50,361 nt of DNA from DAIMZI01 sp036734025 (GTDB taxonomy: Bacteria; Pseudomonadota; Alphaproteobacteria; Rhizobiales; Rhodomicrobiaceae). Of this stretch, positions 41,527 through 48,333 are shown one piece after another. Below the pieces are notes generated by a model that did not search any database, was not told where the DNA came from, and saw only the letters and a program-made list of their open reading frames with translations. The position numbers and the translations under genes were made by a program. The stretch covers positions 1 to 50,361 of the forward strand of contig DAIMZI010000017.1 in the NCBI GenBank assembly GCA_036734025.1, given 5' to 3'. Numbering within the stretch: the stretch's first letter is position 1; the number at the start of each line of letters is the position of its first letter.

Positions 41527-42393
41527 ATGACTGATTTTCACTATCAGAACCGTAACAGCCTTGGGATAGCCATAGTGGAGCAAGCGATACCTACGAGCGA
41601 AGAGTCGAAGCGCTATCGAACACTTTTCATCTCGGACGTTCATCTGGGGACGCGGGCATGCAAGGCGGATTATCTGCTGGACATGCTGCGCCAAACCGAA
41701 GCCGAGAAGATCTATCTGGTCGGCGACATCATAGATTTCTGGCGCATCAAGCGCAGCCCCCACTGGCCGCAGGCGCACAATGATGTCGTCCAGAAGCTGT
41801 TGCGCAAGGTGCGCAAGGGCAGCCGCATCATCTACATTCCCGGCAATCACGACGAAGCCCTGCGTTCTTATTGTGGCCAGCAGTTTGGCGGCATCGAGTT
41901 CAAGCTCAACGACATCCACACCACAGCGGACGGCCGGCGCTTCGTCGTCATGCACGGTGATGAGTTCGACGTGGTCATCCGCTATGTCAAATGGCTGGCG
42001 CTGCTCGGCGATTGGGCTTATGTGGTCGCGCTCAACCTGAACACGGCCTTCAATGCCGTTCGCCGGCGCCTAGGGCTTTCATACTGGTCGCTGTCATCTT
42101 ATCTCAAACACAGGGTCAAGAAGGCCGTCAATTACATCGGCGACTTCGAGTCCAATCTGGTCGGCGAGGCGCGGCGGCAAAAGGCTCACGGCGTCATTTG
42201 CGGTCACATCCACCACCCGACCATGCGCGACTTTGACGATGTGCTATATGTAAATATCGGCGATTGGGTCGAGAGCGGAACCGCAGTGGGCGAGACCTTT
42301 GACGGAAAACTTGAAATCATCCGGTGGATAGAGCTCAGTTCTGCTCAGAAAGCCGAGAGCGGAACCCGCGCCGATATCACGGCGGCCGCCTGA
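41527..42393 (+). CDS. Calcineurin-like phosphoesterase, LpxH-like
   Basis: 288-residue metallophosphoesterase related to UDP-2,3-diacylglucosamine diphosphatase (LpxH). Motifs: FISDVHLGTR (Asp37, His39), LVGDIIDFWR (Asp67), GNHDE (Asn107, His108), VMHGDEFD near residue 142 and CGHIHHP near 225, a full binuclear metal site. The family is widespread in Alphaproteobacteria, where LpxI often supplies the lipid A step, so the real substrate may be another phospho-lipid or nucleotide sugar. The next gene, a GT4 glycosyltransferase, starts 77 bases on; the pair recurs together in related genomes. The 200-base upstream gap contains no gene. Confidence 0.85.
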   Translation: MTDFHYQNRNSLGIAIVEQAIPTSEESKRYRTLFISDVHLGTRACKADYLLDMLRQTEAEKIYLVGDIIDFWRIKRSPHWPQAHNDVVQKLLRKVRKGSRIIYIPGNHDEALRSYCGQQFGGIEFKLNDIHTTADGRRFVVMHGDEFDVVIRYVKWLALLGDWAYVVALNLNTAFNAVRRRLGLSYWSLSSYLKHRVKKAVNYIGDFESNLVGEARRQKAHGVICGHIHHPTMRDFDDVLYVNIGDWVESGTAVGETFDGKLEIIRWIELSSAQKAESGTRADITAAA

Positions 42394-42469
42394 AAGGCTT
42401 CACCCTGCCCTGTCCGGTTCCGGCCTGGACAGCGCGATGCCCCTCAACAACAATCATGGCAAGGAAATA

Positions 42470-43486
42470 ATGCGCCTTCTGATCGCAACAGACGCCTGGC
42501 GGCCGCAAGTGAACGGAGTCGTGCGCACCTATGAACATGTCGCGCTGCACGCCGAGGCGATGGGTCATGAATTGAGCTTTCTCACGCCAGAAGGGCGGCC
42601 GAGCTTTCCCTGTCCGACTTATCCGGAAATTCGCCTCGCGCTGATCACCCAGCGCGGCGTGCGCCAGCGCGTCGAGGAATTCAAACCCGATTTCATCCAT
42701 GTCGCCACCGAGGGGCCGATCGGCCTTGCGGTGCGCAATTACTGCGTAAAGAAGAAGCTGCCGTTCACCACCAGCTATCACACGCGCTTTCCCGAATATG
42801 TCGCCGCGCGCATTCCCATCAAGAAATCTTGGGCCTATGCCTATATGCGCTGGTTCCATAATGCCGGAGCGGGCATCATGGTCTCCACCCAGTCGCTGAT
42901 AGATGAGCTTTCGCAGCGCGGCTTCAACAATATCTATCCGTGGTCGCGCGGCGTGGACACCGATCAGTTTCGCCCGCGCAATGTCCGCCTGTTCGGCGCC
43001 GATGAACCGGTCTTCATCTATGTCGGGCGTGTCGCCAAGGAAAAGAACATCCGCGCCTTTCTCGATCTCGACCTGCCGGGCAAAAAGGTCGTCGTCGGCC
43101 CGGGTCCGCAGTTGAAATCGCTCAAGGCAAATTATCCCGGCGTCATCTTCACCGGCGCCAAGATGGGCGATGATCTGGCCGAACATTTCGCCTCGGCCGA
43201 TGTCTTCGTGTTCCCAAGCCTCACCGATACTTATGGCGTCGTTCTGCTTGAAGCGCTGGCTTGCGGTGTGCCAGTAGCCGCTTTCCCGGTAACGGGACCA
43301 AAGGACATCATACCCTCGGGAACGGTCGGCGTGCTGGATAACGATCTGGGCAAGGCTGCGCTTGCCGCGCTCGAGCTCGACCGCGACAAATGCCGCGAAT
43401 TTGCGCTAAAATTTTCCTGGGCGCAGTGCACCGAGCAGCTTCTGCACAATATCGATGCCGCCGAGAGCCAGCTCCTGCCGGCCTGA
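42470..43486 (+). CDS. Glycosyltransferase family 4 (GT-B fold)
   Basis: 338-residue GT4 enzyme. The N-terminal Rossmann half opens MRLLIATDAWRPQVNGVVRT, and the C-terminal half holds GRVAKEKNIRAFLDL and the retaining GT4 motif FVFPSLTDTYGVVLLEALACG (Glu residues of the E-x7-E pattern). The closest kinds of relatives are lipid or phosphatidylinositol mannosyltransferase-like and sulfoquinovosyl/galactosyl-diacylglycerol-type enzymes. AAGGA precedes the ATG at 42470 by 5 bases; an in-frame ATG at 42437 adds 11 residues. With the LpxH-like gene it may act in membrane glycolipid synthesis. Confidence 0.88.
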   Translation: MRLLIATDAWRPQVNGVVRTYEHVALHAEAMGHELSFLTPEGRPSFPCPTYPEIRLALITQRGVRQRVEEFKPDFIHVATEGPIGLAVRNYCVKKKLPFTTSYHTRFPEYVAARIPIKKSWAYAYMRWFHNAGAGIMVSTQSLIDELSQRGFNNIYPWSRGVDTDQFRPRNVRLFGADEPVFIYVGRVAKEKNIRAFLDLDLPGKKVVVGPGPQLKSLKANYPGVIFTGAKMGDDLAEHFASADVFVFPSLTDTYGVVLLEALACGVPVAAFPVTGPKDIIPSGTVGVLDNDLGKAALAALELDRDKCREFALKFSWAQCTEQLLHNIDAAESQLLPA

Positions 43487-43540
43487 GCCAAGCCGCACAA
43501 ACGAGATCCGCGGTCGTTCCGAACTCTTCCGGGGCACAGC

Positions 43541-43559
43541 AGGCGGGCGCGGCTCGCCT
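43541..43559 (+). terminator. Hairpin after the glycosyltransferase gene
   Basis: AGGCGGGC (43541-43548) pairs with GCTCGCCT (43552-43559) over eight positions, one a G-T pair, around a three-base loop. It starts 54 bases after the stop codon. No T-run follows, so it may be a factor-dependent end or an mRNA-stabilising hairpin. Confidence 0.35.
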
Positions 43560-43669
43560 GAGGGCAGATGCATCACTCAGGACGCACGGCGCGAAATTTC
43601 AACCGGCGCCTGCTGGTCTTGCGGAATGATCGCTGCATGCGCGGGCGGACATGGCCGCAGCAAAACAAT

Positions 43670-44278
43670 TCAGCTGAGCGCTTGCGCCAGTTCGCGCAAA
43701 AGGCTTTCAGGAAATTGCCGCCGCCTGGTCAGCTCGTTCGGCCGCACGTGATCGGACACGCCGTTCAGTCGCTGACGCAACTCTTCAAGCATGCCGGCAA
43801 CCCGCGCCGCCTGCGCGCCGCCACTCTCGACATTGGCGCAGGCATCGACGATCGCCCGCAGCCGCGCCTCGATCTTCTCGCCGAGCCGGGCATGAACATT
43901 GCGGGTCTGAACCGAGCGGACAAAAGATTGAACATCTTCTACCGCTTCCAGTATTGTTTCGATTGCGGCTTCGGAGCGCTGCTGTGGCCCTGCATGGGTG
44001 CCTTCGGATCGCCCCTCGCCGATACAATCAAGCGCCTCGCGCAGAGCCGCGTCGATGTCGGCCATGACCGCGCCGAGCTGGTCGATCGCGGGTGCGGCAT
44101 GAACATCGTCGAGATTGGCGCCAAGCCTGTGCAGCGCATCGAGCAGTCGCTGGGTTTCAAGGCTGGTGTTGCGCGCGAGATATTCGCTTAAGAACCAGCG
44201 TCCCTGGTCGGTGTGCGAAAGTGCCGCTTCGATGGCCTGGAATTCCGCCTCGCCATAACGGCCGGAAGGATCAGTCAC
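43670..44278 (-). CDS. Uncharacterised alphaproteobacterial helical protein
   Basis: About 202 residues, mostly helical, not a known family to me. The N-terminal segment FQAIEAALSHTDQGRWFLSEYLARNTSLET contains the GRWFLxEYxxRN stretch seen at the start of various alphaproteobacterial proteins of unknown role. Later helices (residues 60-195) are acidic and amphipathic and could form a coiled coil (AIETILEAVEDVQSFVRSV). The start is uncertain: GTG 44278 has GGGGC 7 bases upstream, while GTG 44320 would add 14 residues. It lies 121 bases after the ccmG stop, in the same direction. Confidence 0.6.
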   Translation of the reverse strand: MTDPSGRYGEAEFQAIEAALSHTDQGRWFLSEYLARNTSLETQRLLDALHRLGANLDDVHAAPAIDQLGAVMADIDAALREALDCIGEGRSEGTHAGPQQRSEAAIETILEAVEDVQSFVRSVQTRNVHARLGEKIEARLRAIVDACANVESGGAQAARVAGMLEELRQRLNGVSDHVRPNELTRRRQFPESLLRELAQALS

Positions 44279-44369
44279 GTCAATGCCCCAAACTGAACGC
44301 CACAGCACCAATGTGCCCACATGAGCGACAATCTGGCCTCAAACAATTAGCAAAGTATTGAGATAGCAG

Positions 44370-44397
44370 AAAAAAATTGCCTCATGCGCGCGCACGT
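44370..44397 (-). terminator. Possible terminator after ccmG
   Basis: On the minus strand a short stem (CGTGC and GCATG-type arms around GCGC) is followed by AGGCAA and a run of seven T (complement of 44370-44376). Stem length is only five pairs, one of them a wobble, so this is weak support for an intrinsic terminator at the end of the ccm operon. Confidence 0.35.
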
Positions 44398-44398
44398 C

Positions 44399-45064
44399 TC
44401 ATCGCCGGGCCTGCGAGCTAAGGGCCGCGCCATCAATGGCCGGCAACAGCTCACTCTCCAGATTTTCGCGGCTGATAGGGCCTACGAGCTTATAGAGAAT
44501 GGTGCCATCGGCATCGATGACGAAAGTCTCCGGAACGCCGTAAACGCCCCAATCGAGACCGACGCGCCCGCGCGCGTCTGCGCCTATGGCGTCGAACGGA
44601 TTGCCAAGTGTACCGATGAAGCGCCGAGCGGCTGGTGCCGGATCCTTGTAATTGAGCCCGAAAAGCTGAATGTCGGGCCGCAATTCTCGCAGTTCCATGA
44701 GAAGCGGATGTTCGTCGCGGCATGGACCACACCATGACGCCCAGACATTGACGACGCTGACCTTGCCCGCGCTCAAATCATCGCGCGAAAAACCCGGCAC
44801 GGATTTACCGTCAACCTGCAAGCCGCTTACCGGCGCCAATGCAAAATCGGGCGCTGACTTGCCGATCAGCGCCGAGGGCAACCGCGAGGGATCTCCCGAG
44901 CCAAGGGCAAACATGAAGAGCACCGCCAAAGCCATGAAGATGAGAAACGGCAGCAGCATTATCAGCGCACGGCTGCGAGGCCGCGGCGACTTGTCCTCGA
45001 CAAATTCGTCCGACCCCCAAAGGCCTTCGCCCTCGTCGTCTCGATTACGTTTGGAAGGTGTCAT
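44399..45064 (-). CDS. ccmG: CcmG/DsbE-type thiol:disulfide oxidoreductase
   Basis: 221-residue membrane-tethered thioredoxin-fold protein that reduces apocytochrome c cysteines before haem attachment. One membrane helix (about residues 34-54), then a periplasmic thioredoxin domain with the active site WASWCGPCRDEHP (Cys112, Cys115) and the cis-proline region YGVPETFVID near 176. The 30-residue cytoplasmic lead is polar. It overlaps ccmD by four bases (ATGA at 45061-45064). Last gene of the cytochrome c maturation block. Confidence 0.95.
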   Translation of the reverse strand: MTPSKRNRDDEGEGLWGSDEFVEDKSPRPRSRALIMLLPFLIFMALAVLFMFALGSGDPSRLPSALIGKSAPDFALAPVSGLQVDGKSVPGFSRDDLSAGKVSVVNVWASWCGPCRDEHPLLMELRELRPDIQLFGLNYKDPAPAARRFIGTLGNPFDAIGADARGRVGLDWGVYGVPETFVIDADGTILYKLVGPISRENLESELLPAIDGAALSSQARR

Positions 45065-45306
45065 CTGATGGTCCCGGATCTGTCTCTCACGGCTGCGCCA
45101 GGCGGGTCATCCCGAGCGAAATCGCTTGACCCGTCCTCACCAGCGCGCGCTGAGCGGCGGACTATGCCTTGTGCTTCCAACTCGGCCAGAAGGCGGCGCT
45201 GCCGGCGCTCTCCCGCATATGCCCAGACGATCAGCGCGGCGAGCACCAGCGCCGTTACCGCATAAGACGCCCAGATGAAGGCTGCGTGCTGGCCCAGATC
45301 GATCAT
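45061..45306 (-). CDS. ccmD: Haem exporter protein CcmD
   Basis: 81-residue protein with one membrane helix (AAFIWASYAVTALVLAALIVW, residues 8-28) and a basic stretch after it (GERRQRRLLAELEAQG), the typical CcmD layout; it holds CcmC, CcmE and the ABC part together. The tail (residues 50-81) is polar. I start at the ATG at 45306, with GGAGTAGGG upstream; the longer ORF from 45387 has a Cys/Arg-rich lead not seen in CcmD. It lies between ccmC (4 bases away) and ccmG (overlap). Confidence 0.93.
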   Translation of the reverse strand: MIDLGQHAAFIWASYAVTALVLAALIVWAYAGERRQRRLLAELEAQGIVRRSARAGEDGSSDFARDDPPGAAVRDRSGTIR

Positions 45307-45310
45307 CGCC

Positions 45311-46078
45311 CTACTCCGCCGGCCGGGTTTCCGTGGCCGCAAGACTGCCCGCGCGCTCAACCTGCACAACGAGCAGCGCCTCGACACGCCGGCGCAGGAT
45401 TTCCGCGCGCATCGCCTTCAGATGCAGCACGACGAAAAGGCAGGTGAACGCCAGAGCCATGACGAGCAGCGGATAGAGCATCGAGGCGTCGATGGTCGGC
45501 CCGTCGAGCCGGATCACACTTGCCGGCTGGTGCAGCGTATTCCACCAGTCCACCGAGAATTTGATGATCGGAATGTTTATCACCCCGACAAGAGCGAGGA
45601 TCGCCGTCGCCCGTCCGGCCCGGGCCGGTTCCTCGATGGCTTCAGACAGCGCGATCAGGCCGAGATACAGGAACAGCAGGATGAGCACCGACGTAAGCCG
45701 AGCATCCCACACCCAGTAGGTCCCCCACATGGGCTTGCCCCACAGCGAGCCTGTGACCAGCGCCAGGAAGGTGAAGGCCGCCCCGATCGGCGCCGCCGAC
45801 TTGATCGAGACATCGGCCAGCGGATGGCGCCAGATCAGTGAACCGATGGCGGAAACGGCGATCAGCGTATAGCCGAACATGGCCAGCCAGGCGCTCGGCA
45901 CATGGATATACATGATGCGCACAGTCTCACCCTGCTGGTAATCCGGCGGGGCGACGAAGAAGGCAAGATAGAGGCCAACCACGAAGAGCGCCGCCGTGAT
46001 CAATTGCAGCCACGGCAGAACACGACCCGAAAGCCGCATGAATACCGAAGGATTGGCCAATCTCGTTAATGCGTTCAT
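45311..46078 (-). CDS. ccmC: Haem exporter permease CcmC
   Basis: 255-residue inner-membrane protein with six helices that positions haem for transfer to CcmE. The tryptophan-rich periplasmic segment WGKPMWGTYWVWDARLTS near residue 117 and the conserved His in IHVPSAWLAM near 60 are the haem-handling features. The length and N-terminus are standard. It follows the methyltransferase stop by 57 bases in the same direction. Confidence 0.96.
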   Translation of the reverse strand: MNALTRLANPSVFMRLSGRVLPWLQLITAALFVVGLYLAFFVAPPDYQQGETVRIMYIHVPSAWLAMFGYTLIAVSAIGSLIWRHPLADVSIKSAAPIGAAFTFLALVTGSLWGKPMWGTYWVWDARLTSVLILLFLYLGLIALSEAIEEPARAGRATAILALVGVINIPIIKFSVDWWNTLHQPASVIRLDGPTIDASMLYPLLVMALAFTCLFVVLHLKAMRAEILRRRVEALLVVQVERAGSLAATETRPAE

Positions 46079-46135
46079 GATGTCTTTCTACCGGTTTTGC
46101 CAGGTTCAGGCAATCGGCTGCGCCTGTGCGCCGCG

Positions 46136-46744
46136 TCAGGCCGCGCACGCGGTTCCCTCATACATATAGGTGGCCGGATTGGGACCGTGCATGAAGCCGC
46201 GCTCGATTTTCTCGATCCGCCAGCCATTCGCCTCGATCAGCCTGTCGATAGGCCGGTTCAGGTGACATCCGCCTCCGATGCGCCGCCATATCGGGGTCAT
46301 CTTGTTCTGCATCCACGCAACCACGGGGCCGGGCGCCGAGCCATGCTCGACGAACAACAGCCGCCCGCCGGGTTTCAGCACGCGCGCCATTTCCCGCAGG
46401 GCCGCCGAAATATCGGGGATCGAGCACATGGTCCACGTGCTGATGATGGTGTCGATGCTGCGCGCATCGAGCGGGATGGCCTCAGCCGAGCCGGCAATCA
46501 GGCGCGATGAGATGTCGCCCTGCGCGCCGGCGCTGATGCGCAGCAGGGCTTCGGACGGGTCGAGACCGATGATCTGGCTGGCGCGCGAGGTGTAGAATGG
46601 CATGTTGGCGCCCGCGCCGACGCCGATTTCCAGCACCCGGCCGCTCGCGGACGGCACCACCCGCTGGCGATATTCGATGAGCTGTTCATTGCGCATCGCA
46701 CACGCAATCAGCTTCGGCAGCATATGGTCCTGATACCAGCTCAT
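46136..46744 (-). CDS. Class I SAM-dependent methyltransferase, METTL7-like
   Basis: 202-residue cytosolic methyltransferase. Motif I is VLEIGVGAGANMPFY (about residue 37), acidic loop IGLDPSE, and the motif post-I IDTIISTWTMCSIPD. The C-terminal part GGGCHLNRPIDRLIEANGW and MHGPNPATYMYEG resemble the METTL7/UbiE-like branch; human METTL7 members methylate small thiols, and bacterial roles are not known to me. It sits inside the cytochrome c maturation block, 22 bases after ccmB and 57 bases before ccmC, where other genomes normally have these two adjacent. All genes point the same way, so it is likely co-transcribed. Confidence 0.8.
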   Translation of the reverse strand: MSWYQDHMLPKLIACAMRNEQLIEYRQRVVPSASGRVLEIGVGAGANMPFYTSRASQIIGLDPSEALLRISAGAQGDISSRLIAGSAEAIPLDARSIDTIISTWTMCSIPDISAALREMARVLKPGGRLLFVEHGSAPGPVVAWMQNKMTPIWRRIGGGCHLNRPIDRLIEANGWRIEKIERGFMHGPNPATYMYEGTACAA

Positions 46745-46766
46745 CGGCGGTCTGCGCCTCGTGTCA

Positions 46767-47435
46767 TCACTGCAAGTTCATACGCAATGCAGCCGCAGCG
46801 GCAAACGGCGCAATGGCCACCGACCCGAGGCTGAGCGCGCACAGGATCATGAATGGCGGGCCAAACGACGCCGGGCCTGTGATCACAGCTTGGATGCTGG
46901 CTACGCCGAAGATCAGCACCGGAATGTAAAGCGGCAGGATCAGCAGCGACAGCAGCAGACCGCCGCGGCGCAGTCCCAGCGTCAGTGCCGCACCCACGGC
47001 ACCGAGAAAGCTGATCGCGGGCGTTCCCGCAAGCATTGTCAGCATCAACACGCCATAAGCGTCGATGTCCAGATTGAGCAGCAGCCCCAGCACCGGCGCC
47101 ATGAGCGTGAGCGGCACGCCGACCGAAAGCCAGTGGGCCAGCGATTTGCCGGCGACCACGGCCTCCAGCGGCAGCGGGCCTAGCACGATCACCTCCAGCG
47201 CGCCGTCTTCGAAATCATTGTAGAAGATGCGATCGGCCGAGAGCAGGGCAGCAAGCAGCAGAGCCACCCACAATATGCCCGGCGCGATACGGCTGAGCAG
47301 GTTCAGATCAGGCCCGAGGCCGAGCGGCAGGATGGCCACCACGACCAGATAAAAGCCGAGCGCCACGCCGATTGCGCCGCCTTCGCGCCAGGCTAGCCGG
47401 AGATCACGCTGCAACAGGGCGAGGAACGGTTTCAT
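46767..47435 (-). CDS. ccmB: Haem exporter permease CcmB
   Basis: 222-residue inner-membrane subunit with six hydrophobic segments; partner of the ATPase CcmA in releasing holo-CcmE. The N-terminal stretch LLQRDLRLAWREGG (first loop) and DRIFYNDFEDGALE near residue 68 are family signatures. The start overlaps the ccmA stop by four bases (ATGA, 47432-47435). Confidence 0.95.
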   Translation of the reverse strand: MKPFLALLQRDLRLAWREGGAIGVALGFYLVVVAILPLGLGPDLNLLSRIAPGILWVALLLAALLSADRIFYNDFEDGALEVIVLGPLPLEAVVAGKSLAHWLSVGVPLTLMAPVLGLLLNLDIDAYGVLMLTMLAGTPAISFLGAVGAALTLGLRRGGLLLSLLILPLYIPVLIFGVASIQAVITGPASFGPPFMILCALSLGSVAIAPFAAAAALRMNLQ

Positions 47436-48064
47436 GAGCGCTGGCCCTCCAGCACGGCGCGGCCGCCGCTCAGGACGAGCGTGGCGGAAAAGTCGATCCC
47501 CAGGCTCACATGGCTGGCGGCGACAATAATACCGCCACCATCGATATGCGCCCGCACCTGCTCCGCCAGCAACGCCTGCGAGGCCACATCGAGCGACACC
47601 GACGGCTCATCGAGCAGCCATAGGGGGCGGTGTGCCACGAGCAGCCGGGCCAGGCCGAGCCGGCGCTTCTGCCCCGCCGACAGCAGACCGGCGGGCACAT
47701 GCCGCAACTGGGCCAGGTCAAAGGCGAGAAGCGCCTTTTCGATCACCGCCGCATCTTCGTTTCCCAGAAAAGCGCGCAGGAAGACCAGATTCTCGCCCAC
47801 GGTGAAGCCGCTCTTGATGCCGTTCAGATGGCCGACATAGTGGCACAATTCGCTGAGTTCACGATCCCGGGGCGCATCAGCAAGCCTGATCTGCCCGCCT
47901 TCAGGCGTTATGAAACCGGCCAGTGTGCGCAAAAGCGTGGTCTTGCCCGATCCATTCGCCCCGCGCAGCAGCAGCGCTTCGCCACCATTCACGATAAAGT
48001 TAACGGCGGTCAAAACTGCGCGGCTGCCCCGCACACATGTGACATTATCTGCTAGGAGCTTCAT
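47432..48064 (-). CDS. ccmA: Haem exporter ATPase CcmA
   Basis: 210-residue ABC ATPase of the cytochrome c maturation system. Walker A is GANGSGKTT, Walker B LWLLDEPSVSLD, and the signature LLSAGQKRRLGLARL has the family's SAGQ in place of SGGQ. I start at the ATG at 48064 (MKLLADNV), which gives the usual short N-terminus; the frame stays open to 48112. First gene of the ccm block, divergent from acnA. Confidence 0.95.
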   Translation of the reverse strand: MKLLADNVTCVRGSRAVLTAVNFIVNGGEALLLRGANGSGKTTLLRTLAGFITPEGGQIRLADAPRDRELSELCHYVGHLNGIKSGFTVGENLVFLRAFLGNEDAAVIEKALLAFDLAQLRHVPAGLLSAGQKRRLGLARLLVAHRPLWLLDEPSVSLDVASQALLAEQVRAHIDGGGIIVAASHVSLGIDFSATLVLSGGRAVLEGQRS

Positions 48065-48136
48065 ATGCGGACTATGCGTTCTTGGGGCACGTGGGAAAAT
48101 TCGGATGGGCAAATGCGCGCCTTTTCAGCGCGGCGC

Positions 48137-48165
48137 TTGTGTGGCCGAAACGCACTGGGTTATAT
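48137..48165 (+). promoter_or_regulatory. Candidate promoter for acnA
   Basis: A -35-like TTGTGT (48137-48142) and a -10-like TTATAT (48160-48165) are separated by 17 bases, the ideal spacing. The AT patch TTATATATAC stands out against GC-rich surroundings. Transcription would begin near 48172, leaving a leader of about 160 bases. The same patch might also serve the divergent ccmA. Confidence 0.55.
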
Positions 48166-48234
48166 ATACGAGGCGTAAACCTGTTGACCAGCGCAATCGT
48201 TTCCCTGACTTGGCCACCGCTTCCGGGCGCTCCC

Positions 48235-48279
48235 GCAGCGGCGCGTCTTGCATGACGGGCGCGGATCGAGCGCCGCTGT
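48235..48279 (+). promoter_or_regulatory. Stem-loop in the acnA leader
   Basis: CAGCGGCGC (48236-48244) and GCGCCGCTG (48270-48278) are perfect 9-base inverted arms around a 25-base loop, with a tenth G-T pair outside (48235/48279). It lies 55 bases before the acnA start codon, after the likely promoter, so it would form in the messenger. No T-run follows. Possible roles are translation control or mRNA stability; this is inferred from position only. Confidence 0.55.
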
Positions 48280-48333
48280 GACAAGTCGCCGTCGGCCGTG
48301 CCGCTTGCGATGAACATACCAAGGAGCCCTGAC

